A stretch of 64,000 bases of DNA from Tetragonia tetragonoides (GCA_038025085.1 CM076142.1:30585001-30649000), one strand, 5' to 3'. Positions 1-9,400 are shown, counted from the first letter of the stretch. The notes: generated from the letters alone by a model not told the origin. Program-made: numbers and translations.

Positions 1-711
1 CGTTCAATTTCTTATTTATAATGAATTCGTATCGTATGAGTTATTACCAGTCCTAGAGCAAGTCAAGTCACTTATTCATTGCCAAAAAATTGGAAATTTT
101 TGTGACACAGGTAGTCCAATTTTCTTGTCAAAAATAAAATAATAGAAAAAAAGTAGTCTAATTATAAGAATCTGTAAATATCATGCAAGATACCTTGACA
201 ATAACCTATTTGTTAAACAGTTCTGCCTAACGTTAATAAGTTCTTTCATCTAAACTATTACCAATTCAAAATAAAGTTATTTCTCATGAATTCTATAATT
301 CGAAATTTTCCAATTAAAATGCAATTCGAAAAATGATGTACTGGAATCAGTGGGCTAGGTCTTGTGCTTATTAGTGGGCTTGGATTTGAAACTCACAGCT
401 TTTCATTCCATATTTGAAATTCCACAGGCCTTTTTAAATAAGTGTGGAATTGGCCCAAATAGCGAATTGAAAAATTTTGGTTACCCAAACAGCAAATTTG
501 GGCCAAATATAGAGTTTGAAATCAAATTCTCCTATCCAAACAAGTCAAGCCATTTCATGCAAGCAATATTCATTAAAAACAGAAACAAGAAATATGTAAT
601 AAGAGAATTTTACAATAAACATAAGTTCGAGAGTAGAATTACAATAGTTTGCAAACAACAGTTTAATATACAATTCATAAAGATCAAAATAAACCAACAG
701 AGAAATACAAT
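1..711. other. AT-rich intergenic DNA
   Basis: No convincing gene is seen. The 121-residue frame at 362-727 is asparagine/isoleucine/lysine-rich, matches nothing recognised and overlaps the tail of the F-box pseudogene on the other strand. A 23-base stretch at 581-603 (starting AGAAACAAGAAATATG) is repeated exactly at 9107-9129 inside the left arm of the Mutator-like element, so this segment may hold a small remnant of that repeat. Confidence 0.6.
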
Positions 712-1939
712 TCATAGCCACCAGTAATCCACGGTCGTCATCGGGCGTGCTTCTGTTGTAGTGTCCTTGCGGCAAGGGCGAAGAGTACAAGAGTAGGGTA
801 TAAAGCGTACCAAGTTGCCTGTAATTGTGATTTGGCATGTCCTCTCTTCCTTTCCCACATCATCGCCCTCCAAACAATAGGAGTAAACATTGGGAGCGAT
901 TGAAAAGACCAATTGTTTTCCAAGAACCATAAAATCGATGGTGTCAGGGAGTGGTTCGTTTATGCCCACATGATGACCAATGTCTACATTGGTCAGACGT
1001 GACCATGATTTCCCATTTTGGTCCTCTATGAGAACCCAAATCATAACGATGTTGCTATCTTGACAAGGCAGAGAGAGTCAAAACAACCGTTCCCACTTCC
1101 AATCAAGTTCCATCCAAAAATTCCGATCTTTGCATCCCAAATGTTTTCTAGGGCTTCTTCAGGTAATGCCATCATCCTTGACGTACCAATGGAAACATTG
1201 TAACAAAATATGTATGGCCAATAATGCTTTGACTGTTCACTTAAATATTTTCAGAGTCGGACAACAAATATAGGACGTTATCATTGCAATAAACAGGTTT
1301 ATAGAAGTCCAACCTCTGAGAACCCATGTCAATGTCATCCTCCTTAACTACCCAATTACCCTCTTCATCTAAAGAATGGACCTTGGCAGTGTCTATCCAC
1401 TTAGACTTAGAGGGATTATATTCAAATAATAAAAGCGTAAAATCCAATGGAAAGTTTTTATATTCATTACCTATCCTGCCGCACAACAGAACAACATTCA
1501 CAAGACGATGTTGATACCTTTCAATCATCTCCACGTTTGGCAATGCGATGGGCAGCCATGTTCTCGTTAGAGGATTACATATAATTAGTTCAGTGTAACC
1601 CCTACCATTGGTGGCCCTGCAAAGAACAAGCCCATTTGCAGCCCTAAACATTTGCCCCTTGCTCTTCAACCATTCCAGGGAACTAGGTAGAATACCAACG
1701 TAGGAGGCGTTTCCAAGTAGGATTACGAGTTCGGTACAAGAGAATCTGTCTGGCCCGACGACAACTTCTTTCATGAAAAATGATACGTCATTCTTCTTTA
1801 TTGAGTTCATGCAGTGTTGCTCTATGAAATCAAGAGCATTTAGATAATCTAAACAAGGTTTGGCTAGCATTGATAGCCTAAGAAGGGCTTTGGCAGGGAG
1901 CCATGAAAATATCTCGTACAACTCTCCATTCAAATCCAT
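712..1939 (-). pseudogene. F-box protein, twice-frameshifted
   Basis: Probable plant F-box protein, the substrate-selecting subunit of an SCF ubiquitin ligase. The N-terminus (MDLNGELYEIFSWLP, then KALLRLSMLAKPCLDYL) fits a degenerate F-box, which normally contacts SKP1. The body has the F-box-associated pattern: ANGLVLCRATNGRG, then ELIICNPLTRTWLP. The coding frame is 1939 to about 1245. It then continues in another frame (roughly 1240-1045, with ALPEEALENIWDAKIG), and from 1044 in a third frame ending ...FIPYSCTLRPCRKD and a stop at 712. Two single-base frameshifts, near 1245 and 1042, explain this; total length would be about 400 residues, normal for the family. The paralogue at 7840-8529 aligns at both ends. 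A cryptic intron at either break is possible but no good GT-AG pair was seen. Confidence 0.72.
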
Positions 1940-1982
1940 GGATAAATGATGTTGGTTTGTTTTTCCTAGTGGATGAGAAAGT

Positions 1983-1991
1983 TATTATATA
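1983..1991 (-). promoter_or_regulatory. TATA box of F-box pseudogene
   Basis: On the minus strand the sequence reads CTCTATATAATAAC, about 45-50 bases upstream of the ATG at 1939. This is a normal position for a plant TATA box with a short leader. Assignment rests on sequence and spacing only. Confidence 0.5.
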
Positions 1992-2403
1992 GAGCAGCGA
2001 AATTAAAGATGTGGGGGACGTGGCATTGATTCAGTTATTTTCATTGTTTTGATAAACACAAGGGATGAGGCGAAGTGATGCAAATTATTGGTTTTGTGGT
2101 AACACCAGGTTACTGATTGTTTGTAAAAAGAAAAAGAGAAGAAAATGGTTTAAAATTATTTGGTATTGTTTGGAATACCAATGTAGTAACTGTATGCATT
2201 GATGACCAAAAATGGGAACAAGTTAACTTATTATGCCTAGTCATTTGCGAAACATATGGATATCATTGTGTACTATAGTAATTTAAAACATAAATTATGA
2301 ACCCAAAAGAAATCCAAAAGATTTGAGTCAATCCCCTAATTGTAAAAATACTGCGACATTAAGAATAGTAGAAATCATTTTAAGATCAAAGTTTGTTAAC
2401 TAT

Positions 2404-2799
2404 TTAACTATTCTCTACTTTTCTTTTTACTATTTTCACACATTTTGCATTTCCCTGAATCCAATAAGGTAGTTCCGTTTGTGGTGGATTCTGGCCCACA
2501 TAACCAAACCTCGTAAAAAAATAACGAGAGTTGTGCTCTATGATGTCCTTAATCAAGAAGTTCCTCCATCTTTTCCTGTGATAAAAGCTAGGAACTCTTT
2601 TTGAGCGTTCAAATGCTTCGCCGTCTTTGACAAGAAAGAACCAGTGCTTGCAGGTGAATGAGACGTTCCTCTTACTGGCATAGTCAAGTTTGGGGAAGAT
2701 ATGGTAATGAAGTACATCATCAATTCCCGGATATCTGTCTGCCAGTGGGACATTGATATCTTCCACATTGAGCCTCATTTTCTTGGCTGGCTTTTCCAT
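2404..2799 (-). CDS. Tiny F-box-like protein (copy 1)
   Basis: A 131-residue protein with a basic start (MEKPAKKMRLN) followed by a degenerate F-box: PGIDDVLHYHIFPKLDYASK, then FTCKHWFFLVKD. The usual LPxDLLxxILxRLP...CKxW pattern appears here as IDDVLxxHIFPKLD...CKHW. After it comes only a short basic tail ending KIVKRKVENS, with no Kelch, LRR or F-box-associated domain. Two relatives lie at 4038-4331 and 23354-23697. A leader intron at 2800-2880 is inferred: donor CAG|GTATCA at 2880, acceptor TTCAG directly before the ATG. The same arrangement occurs in both relatives, which argues for a real gene. A TATA box lies upstream at 2997-3006. If it binds SKP1, it could act as a minimal adaptor or competitor; that role is inference. 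No breaks were seen. Confidence 0.68.
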   Translation of the reverse strand: MEKPAKKMRLNVEDINVPLADRYPGIDDVLHYHIFPKLDYASKRNVSFTCKHWFFLVKDGEAFERSKRVPSFYHRKRWRNFLIKDIIEHNSRYFFTRFGYVGQNPPQTELPYWIQGNAKCVKIVKRKVENS

Positions 2800-2996
2800 C
2801 TGAACAACATTGGATGTATTAAATCAGATAACAAAGATTGTTACTATAGAAGCAAAAGATTCATGAAAGACCAATGATACCTGAGCTTAGGGGTGGTGGA
2901 AATGAGTTATAAGATTGAATGCTTGTTAAGAAATTATTATAGAAAGGAATATTAAGTCCTTTTGTAACTTATTATTGTTTGACCTAAGAACTTGCG

Positions 2997-3006
2997 TATA
3001 TATATA
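2997..3006 (-). promoter_or_regulatory. TATA box for tiny F-box copy 1
   Basis: Minus strand GCTATATATATACGC lies about 120 bases before the inferred leader-intron donor. This matches the TATA-exon-intron-ATG layout of the paralogue at 3798-4331. Confidence 0.5.
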
Positions 3007-3007
3007 G

Positions 3008-3796
3008 CATTTATTTATTTCTTTAATTTTAATTCTTAAATATTGCTTGAATCCCTATCATGTAACATATCTGTTTATTTTGGGAGGTCGTATATTTAAT
3101 CTGGCAGAAAGTATTGCGTTCCTTAAATATCGCAAGGATATGCATAATGTTGGGAGTTTGAAACTTTTAAACTTCTAATTAAGACTACGTCTTATTATTT
3201 AGTTAGTTGTAACTTTTAAAATTTTTAATATGTCGTAACTGTTTAGTTTTCTGTTTCTGACTGTTGACCCCAAAAAAATCGCAGAATTCTGTTTTATTTG
3301 TTGCTTATATGAAAGGAATAATTCATTTGTGTATCAGATATTTATTTTTCCCTTTGTTTCATAACTGCCACAATATCCCTCCACCTCTAATCAACGCCCC
3401 CCTCTCACACACGTCCCTTAAAATATGGAACAACATTTTCACCAAAAAAAATAAAATAAAAATGTAGCCACATACAGTTATGCAAACGAAATAATAATCC
3501 TTTACTTTTTGAATCCAATACTACATCAGAACCTTAAAACCTTGAGTTTTTGGTTGAATCCTATATTTTATTTTTAGAAGACAGAATATTAAATCATTCA
3601 ATCGATATCTTTTTATTTTCTGAAAGGCAATCACTCCATATCTTATTTATCATACTTACTAGCACGTTATTTTTGGACTGCAATAATCCTGGTCGAAAGA
3701 ATAAAATCAATATTTTGCTTCCTAAATAAAATAAAAAGGAATATTTTGCATATTCTTCTAAACGTAGCTCTGGTATTTATTTGATTCCATCCCCAT
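3008..3796. other. AT-rich intergenic DNA
   Basis: Divergent spacer between the two tiny F-box genes. It is AT-rich with homopolymer runs. The 67-residue frame at 3264-3467 has no recognisable motif and no promoter or splice support. Nothing else is supported. Confidence 0.6.
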
Positions 3797-3797
3797 C

Positions 3798-3805
3798 TAT
3801 AAATA
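3798..3805 (+). promoter_or_regulatory. TATA box for tiny F-box copy 2
   Basis: A consensus TATAAATA in the context CATCTATAAATACG. It lies about 100 bases before the leader-intron donor (CAG|GTATGA at 3904) and 240 bases before the ATG. Transcription would begin near 3830. Confidence 0.6.
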
Positions 3806-4037
3806 CGTCCCATATATCAAATTGTAATCAATTATCAGGAATTCACCAAAAGCCTCAAACCGCTTAGAGACTTAGAGCCGTGCCTTCATTTTGAACAACA
3901 CAGGTATGACTTATGAGCTGTGCCCATATTGAATTGGTTACAGTATTATAGTACATGTTATGATTCAAAGATGGCTTGTTAATAATAGTTATATGATTTC
4001 CTTAATTAAATAGATCCATTATTTGTTTTGATTTAGG

Positions 4038-4331
4038 ATGCATTGTCGAGCAAAGAAAATGAGGGTGCAAGACCTTGATGTATATCTTGACAGGCCTGGT
4101 ATGGACGACATACTGCGATTCCATATTATCCCAAAGCTGGACTACGTCACCAAGCAGCAATTTGCTCTTACTTCCAAGCATTGTAATCAACTCTCCCGGG
4201 ATGCAGAAGTATTTAGATTTTTTTGGTGGTCGTACAAGAATTATTGTCGTAAATGGGATGATATTATTGCTAAAGAAATCTTAGAGCACAATGGGCTTTA
4301 TCTGGGTCTAACGAGAGGTTTTGTTGGTTAG
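4038..4331 (+). CDS. Tiny F-box-like protein (copy 2)
   Basis: A 97-residue relative of the gene at 2404-2799, transcribed divergently from it. It starts MHCRAKKMRVQDLD and then has the degenerate F-box GMDDILRFHIIPKLDYVTK followed by LTSKHCNQLSRD. The usual CKxW has become SKHC, so the helix that packs against SKP1 may be weakened. The C-terminal part (IIAKEILEHNGLYLG) parallels copy 1 (LIKDIIEHNSRYFF), but the protein stops at RGFVG, earlier than copy 1. A leader intron 3904-4036 is inferred (CAG|GTATGA to TTTAG|G); the ATG is the second base of the next exon. Either a very small functional protein or a truncated copy; the promoter and splice sites look intact. Confidence 0.62.
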   Translation: MHCRAKKMRVQDLDVYLDRPGMDDILRFHIIPKLDYVTKQQFALTSKHCNQLSRDAEVFRFFWWSYKNYCRKWDDIIAKEILEHNGLYLGLTRGFVG

Positions 4332-5096
4332 AGACCCGCAGATTGTACCCCATATTGGGGTGAAAAGGGATGGTGGCACGAGTAGTTTAACATTTTTAAG
4401 TTGGTCTCCAAATTGTAACCTCTCTTTTCTTAGGTGATAATATTTTGATTTGCAATAATCTATGGTACGGTTGGATCTTGGATCACCTACAAAATCACTG
4501 ACACGACTGGATCATTAGTAACAATTGCTAAAGTGCTAAAGGGGAGAATCAACGAACTTCCTGTTATAATATTCAGATTCCAAAATGTAACCCTTTTTTA
4601 AAACTTGATATCCAAAGAGATCAAAAAAACAAAATGTAACCCCTATTTCTAAATATAAATTGATCTAGCCGTCGGTTTCCATGAAAAAAGTAATGACCAA
4701 TGAAGGTTGGTCCAAAGTTATGACCAACGAGGATTGGTCAAGGGTTATGCCCAATGAGAATTGGCCAAAAGTTATGACCAATGAGGATTGATCTAATTGA
4801 AAATCACAAGACTTAATAATCAATAGTCATGACAGGGAAAGTTTAGTCATTTCCGTTATGAGATAAAGCTAAAATTGTCTAACTTACGGCTAGCACATTT
4901 ATTATCTGATGCTAGTCCCACATTTAATCTCCTCATATACCTACTACTAACCTATAGTACAGATATGGCGGATTAGTAATAACATAATTTACAAACACAA
5001 TGCTGACACGTGGCATTAATTAACCGCTAATTCCACGTGGTATCAATTTAATTGGTGCACGGCCTATAACTGCTATTAACTTCCCAGGTTGCAGAA
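4332..5096. other. Intergenic DNA with a short tandem repeat
   Basis: No gene is seen. Positions 4688-4793 hold four imperfect copies of a unit of about 32 bases built around ATGACCAATGAGGATTGG, alternating with GGTCAAAAGTT-type links. The rest is AT-rich. Confidence 0.55.
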
Positions 5097-5098
5097 TA

Positions 5099-5255
5099 AT
5101 CTAACTTCCCACCCCCTCTATATATATTTGGATTTGGAACTATAGTTATCCACCCATACAAATCATCTGTTTTTTCTTTCTTTCCTATCTTTCATTTGCA
5201 TCTACTCTAACTTCCCACCCCCTCTATAACTATAAAATGTTTTCTATTTCTTTTC
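5099..5255 (+). repeat. Promoter-region tandem duplication with TATA box
   Basis: The stretch CTAACTTCCCACCCCCTCTA occurs at about 5101-5120 and again at about 5209-5228. A T/C-rich block (CCTATCTTT.ATTTG) is likewise repeated at about 5185 and 5254, giving an imperfect duplication of roughly 108 bases. The first copy holds a good TATA box (TATATATA, 5119-5126). The second runs into the first ATG of the downstream ORF, so codons 1-13 of the long frame are probably former leader sequence. Confidence 0.6.
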
Positions 5256-5275
5256 CTATCTTTTATTTGATCACC

Positions 5276-6520
5276 ATGGCCTCGTCTAATGCAAGTTTCT
5301 ACCCTCGCGCTGATTACGAATTACAGCCTCATGAGGCTCTTAGCGTAGGATTTCCACCTACAAATTCTGTAATGTACATGAAGGAAGCATATGAACAAAA
5401 GAATGCTATCATCATTACTTGCACTCAGCCTGCCCCTTTTGCCAAACCTCACCTTAATGTGAACAAGATTGTGTTTTTCATAGAAGAAAATCTAGGCAAG
5501 AGAGAACCTATTAGCAACTCCATTTTAAGGAGGTTAATCACACACCCAGAGGATGTTCCTGAACCTTTGGTCAGCCTGCAATATTTGCATAATGGTCATC
5601 GCATTCCAGTGTATATCCCTCACTTCTCGGATCTTGAGAGGCATGACTATCCTATCAGCAATGTGGCATACTATGCCTGGAAGATGGAACAAGATGATAG
5701 CGTGGATTCTTCAACTCTTATACCTGATGGTGTGGTAGACATCCTCGATCCGCCTTCAGTTATCCCTCAAGTGGTCGTTTACCCTCTGATATTGAACACT
5801 TATCAACCCATTCGCATTCTGATGGGGAGTAATACTAATGGGTTGAAGGTGATTCAGACAGGCAGACTTGCCAAGGAACTAAGGTTGTTTTCCACTTGGA
5901 AAAAGAATGCCACGGGTAGGGGTAGAACAGCAGCGGTTGAGATGGAATGGCCAGAGAAATGCCTGTATGACCACGAATTTCGATGCGTAATATTGGTGGA
6001 GGGGGAGGGACTGAAGCCTAACAAATGGAAAGAATGCCCTAGAATTCCTAAGTCCACAAATATTGTGGTGTGGAACTGCAGGGGGATTACCAGAATATCT
6101 TTTAAAACCAATCTTGATCGCATCGTCTCCACCTACCGGCCTGATGTTTTCATCCTCCTCGAAACAAGGGCCACTGGGAAGAACACTTTGGATGTTCTGA
6201 GTATATGCCGCTTCGATAGGTACTTTCTTGTCGAGCCTGTCGGTTTAACTGGCGGTAGTGTAATTCTCTGGTATTCGCGCAGAATTGAAATACATTCCAA
6301 GAAGCATGATGATAGGCAAAGTTTTCATGGGGATATTCAGGTTATAAATTACGCTTTAATTTATTTATTCTTTCTAATCCAGTCAGGAACGTTGTGTTTT
6401 AATTTAAACAATTTCTATTGTACAATTGTAGGGGGCAATCAACAACTGACATTGGTGAAGTCTGAATTGTTGCGGAGGAAAGAAGTCTCTAATGTGAAGC
6501 AACTCTATCGCAGGATATGA
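5276..6520 (+). CDS. Chimeric protein: unknown N-terminus plus partial LINE endonuclease
   Basis: The frame is open from 5237, but the ATG at 5276 (CACCATGGCC, strong plant context; MASSNASFYPRADYELQ) is preferred because the earlier codons lie in duplicated leader DNA. Residues 1 to about 260 match nothing recognised. From about 265 the protein reads NIVVWNCRGITRISF, then RPDVFILLETRATGK and LTGGSVILWYSRRIEI. This is the start of the endonuclease/exonuclease/phosphatase domain of plant LINE ORF2, with the conserved Asn and the metal-binding Glu. The rest of the domain, with its His and Asp residues, is missing, so it should not cut DNA. A possible intron at 6341-6431 (CAG|GTTATA to TTGTAG|G) covers a T-rich in-frame stretch; splicing would end the protein five codons later. 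Could be a gene that captured a LINE 5' end, or a decayed fusion. Confidence 0.5.
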   Translation: MASSNASFYPRADYELQPHEALSVGFPPTNSVMYMKEAYEQKNAIIITCTQPAPFAKPHLNVNKIVFFIEENLGKREPISNSILRRLITHPEDVPEPLVSLQYLHNGHRIPVYIPHFSDLERHDYPISNVAYYAWKMEQDDSVDSSTLIPDGVVDILDPPSVIPQVVVYPLILNTYQPIRILMGSNTNGLKVIQTGRLAKELRLFSTWKKNATGRGRTAAVEMEWPEKCLYDHEFRCVILVEGEGLKPNKWKECPRIPKSTNIVVWNCRGITRISFKTNLDRIVSTYRPDVFILLETRATGKNTLDVLSICRFDRYFLVEPVGLTGGSVILWYSRRIEIHSKKHDDRQSFHGDIQVINYALIYLFFLIQSGTLCFNLNNFYCTIVGGNQQLTLVKSELLRRKEVSNVKQLYRRI

Positions 6521-6912
6521 ATTATTTGTGTGTTTTTTTAGGTATTGTTTAAGTAGTGAAGTTGATTTTAGATGGTTTAAAGTGTGGTAGTCTATCTGTA
6601 CTGTATTTCTTATGTTGTTATTAAACTCGAACTAAACTTGTGCTTTGTTGTAGCTATTTATGAAATCTGATTTGGTTGTTTTATACTTATTGATAATGCA
6701 ACATTTTCAGTTATAACTATTAATATGATAGCTAGAACTAATTTCTTTTACATTATAGGCTGCTTTTTACTTGAAACCCTAACAAACCACTAATTTACAA
6801 ATACTAAAAAATTAATACAATCTAGTAAACCAAATATCAAATAAGCATGATAAAGCTATTCCAATTCCAATAAGCACAAAATTCCAATTCCATCAACTTG
6901 CATTATGCAATT
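6521..6912. other. AT-rich spacer between convergent genes
   Basis: 3' flanks of the chimeric gene and of the GRF gene. AT-rich, with no coding frame or repeat that could be supported. Confidence 0.55.
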
Positions 6913-7326
6913 TCATCCCTTTAGTGCAATTACCACAAAATTAATGAAAAAGAAGAAGCCAATTATTTTCATCCCGTAGTAAATGAAGTCCTCAACTTTT
7001 CTCTTCAACTCTTCAAGACTCTGCTTCAATTCCACAAAGGTATTCATCACGTCTTGAACATATGCCTTCCAATTATTCCCTTCACCTTCATTGCTTATTG
7101 TTTCGTTGCATCTAAATACTTCAAGTGGGTATGATAATACATGCGAATTATTCAACCACTTGAACAGATCACAATTCTCACATCGAAAATATGGGCAATT
7201 ATGATTTTTTACAGATTCAGAAATCCTTAAATCAGCCTTTCGAGGAACTTTGCAATTGCACCATTGGTTTCTTAGTTTGAGTGTGTTTGGGGGTGCAGAT
7301 GAAGAACCACGAGAATAAGAAGCCAT
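6913..7326 (-). CDS. GRF-type zinc-finger protein with coiled coil and C-terminal membrane segment
   Basis: Single-exon frame of 137 residues from the ATG at 7326 (MASYSRGSSSAPPNTLKLR). An upstream in-frame ATG at 7407 would add 27 residues that look like leader. Residues 22-60 carry the zinc finger: WCNCKVPRKADLRISES, then NCPYFRCENCDLFKWLN. This fits the plant GRF finger (CxC...C..C.FF.W), although the namesake Gly-Arg-Phe is degenerate. A charged heptad-like stretch (FVELKQSLEELKRKVEDF) suggests a coiled coil, followed by the hydrophobic IIGFFFFINFVVIALKG as a likely membrane anchor at the C-terminus. This order is typical of a large plant family (the At4g04775-like proteins) whose function is not established. 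Binding of nucleic acid by the finger is inferred from the family. No frame breaks. Confidence 0.7.
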   Translation of the reverse strand: MASYSRGSSSAPPNTLKLRNQWCNCKVPRKADLRISESVKNHNCPYFRCENCDLFKWLNNSHVLSYPLEVFRCNETISNEGEGNNWKAYVQDVMNTFVELKQSLEELKRKVEDFIYYGMKIIGFFFFINFVVIALKG

Positions 7327-7839
7327 GTGTGTGGGGGAATGTGAGAGTGGGCGTAGGATACAAATGGGGGTTGATTTTAAAGGGAATGTGATAGTGGGCG
7401 TGAGCAACTAATGGGCTGGCTTGGTTTTGTAGGGAAATGGATCAATAATATTCCTAACTGCTTAAAAATGTTTACTTTCCTTTCCAAAAATATAACAAAA
7501 TAAATGTTTTATAGACTTTTCATATTCCATATTAGGAAAATTCAAAGAAGTTGACATTGTTTCCAAACCAAATTGTCATAGAAATCTTTAAGTTGTACTA
7601 TCTTTTTTATTTTTCTACTGTGATTATTCACTTTCCCGAAACAATTTATACTTCCAATGCTACACCGTCCATCAATTATTCTCATTCAAATTCAAATGAC
7701 GTTCCCATAAAACCTATAAAGTACTACTTAAACACACTTCATATCTATTTTTCACTCTAAATCTAAACCTAAACCCAAAGATAACCCCAACCAATTCCTA
7801 CCCTTAATTTTTCTTCAGTGCGCCGTCCTTTCGCCCGTC
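7327..7839. promoter_or_regulatory. Divergent promoter region, GRF gene and F-box gene
   Basis: AT-rich spacer between two genes pointing away from each other. A TATA-like CCTATAAAG at 7713-7721 lies about 120 bases before the F-box ATG at 7840, which sits in CGTCATGGC context. On the GRF side, a 14-base phrase around GTGAGAGTGGGCGT is duplicated near 7340 and 7390. Confidence 0.45.
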
Positions 7840-8529
7840 ATGGCATTCGATGGAGAATTGTATGAAATTCTTTCATGGCTTCCTACTAAGCCTCTGCTCA
7901 AGATAGCAATTGTGGCTAAACCTTGTTTAGATTTCCTCCGTCAGCCTAAATTTATCGAGAAACAGTGCATAAGCTCTATGTCAAAGAGCGTTGTTTGTTT
8001 CTTCATGGAGGAAGATTCTTTTCTGTTCACCAGAACCACAAGTACTGAACTGGTAGGCCTACTTGGGCACGCTCGCTCGGTGGGTGTTCCACAAACGTCA
8101 ATCGATTGGCTGAAGGTTAATGGGCGCATTTTGGGGACTACAAACGGCTTACTTATTTGCCGGACCACTCACTTCACCAAGCCCATTGAGATGTTTATTT
8201 GCAATCCTGTGACCAAAACTTGGCTTATAAACGATATCAGCACATCCAAGTCATGGAGCCAACTAACCAACCTTAGTATTGTGCAGGATTTGGGTATTAT
8301 TGAAAAAATATCACACAAAATTAATTTCCTGATCATAGATAAGAAATTGGTTTTTGCTAGCGATGACCATGTTTACTGTTATTCGTTGGAGGGCATTGAT
8401 CATGGCAATTTAAGAAGGATATGCCATAATATTTGTGGATCACGAAATAGGTTACGATTCATACCATACTCAAGCACTCTTCGCCCATGCCGGAAGGACT
8501 CCTCAACTTTACCGCTTTGCATGAACTAG
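7840..8529 (+). CDS. F-box protein with internal deletion
   Basis: A 229-residue F-box protein, probable SCF substrate adaptor. The N-terminus MAFDGELYEILSWLPTKPLL then KIAIVAKPCLDFL is a degenerate F-box. The start of the F-box-associated region follows: TNGLLICRTTHFTKPIEMF then ICNPVTKTWL. It aligns with the pseudogene at 712-1939 at both ends, but the middle is gone. After ICNPVTKTWL the protein goes straight to SKSWSQLTNLSIV, equivalent to SKSWSRLTN of the third block of the other copy, so about 150-160 residues of the usual propeller-like region are missing. The frame stays open and ends STLRPCRKDSSTLPLCMN. Expected length for the family is near 400, so it is either a pseudogene that kept its frame or a short form that binds SKP1 without its substrate surface. 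Confidence 0.65.
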   Translation: MAFDGELYEILSWLPTKPLLKIAIVAKPCLDFLRQPKFIEKQCISSMSKSVVCFFMEEDSFLFTRTTSTELVGLLGHARSVGVPQTSIDWLKVNGRILGTTNGLLICRTTHFTKPIEMFICNPVTKTWLINDISTSKSWSQLTNLSIVQDLGIIEKISHKINFLIIDKKLVFASDDHVYCYSLEGIDHGNLRRICHNICGSRNRLRFIPYSSTLRPCRKDSSTLPLCMN

Positions 8530-8599
8530 TGTTGATGAGAAGTTTTTATTTTCATGTTGATTTAGTTTGTTTTCATCTTAACATCTCTGGAAAAACACT

Positions 8600-9400
8600 A
8601 GGATGTTTACGACTTATTCAATAAATAAATGTTTGTTGCCAAGTCTCTTCCCTTTACTCACCTTCATAGATATTGTCTAAATATTTTGAAATATTGTGAC
8701 CAAAATTAATTATGGTTTATGTTACATTCAGTTACGTTGCATCAGAAACTCAAAACTTTAATGGCAAGGTCCATGCATGGGCCATGACATAGGTCTAGCG
8801 TGTCAATGATTAGGCCGTTGCGCCTGACAGAGCTAAGGTTTCATTATGATTTATTAAAACTTGCAACCAACCATAAAGTTGGTCGTTACTCATTATGGTT
8901 GTATTTCAGTTTGGCTGGCTGTCAGACCCGCCACGACAATGTCCATGGGAGGACTTCGCCTATGTCATGGGCCATGACATAAGTCCAGCATGACAATGAT
9001 TAGGCCATTGCGCCTAACAGGAGCCTAAGGTTTCAGTATGATTTATTAACCATAGTTTATGTCAAATTCAGTCATTATTAATCTCAAACTCAAACGCTGT
9101 ATTGGCAGAAACAAGAAATATGTAATAAGGGATTTAGTCATTATGTTAAATTCAGTCGTTATTAATCTAAAACTCAAACATAGTGTTGGCAGGCCTTACT
9201 ATTTGTTGCCAAGACTCATCCACATACCCTATTCATCCAAACAGGCAACCAAACATATAGTTGATCATGACTGAACATGAATGTATGTTAGGCTGGATGG
9301 CTGTCAGACCAGCAATGACAATGTACATGGGAGTACTTCGCCTATGACATAGGTCCACCTTGTCAATGATTAGGGCGTTGCGTCTAACAGGAACTTAAGA
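8600..9400. repeat. Left subterminal repeat cluster of Mutator-like element
   Basis: Three copies of a block containing CATGACATAGGTC, GTCAATGATTAGGC and TTGCGCCTAACAGG lie at about 8781-8830, 8971-9021 and 9343-9391. A second block (GGCTGGCTGTCAGACC then CATGGGAGGACTTCGCC) is at about 8913-8960 and 9293-9342. A third, CAGTCATTATTAATCTCAAA-like, is at about 8725, 9068 and 9155. All reappear in reverse orientation at 19427-19880, which marks the two ends of one large element. Exact termini and the expected target duplication of about 9 bases could not be fixed by eye. Confidence 0.7.

Noticed and set aside
3264..3467. 67-residue frame
   Set aside because: No motif, homologue in the window or promoter; typical chance frame in AT-rich spacer.
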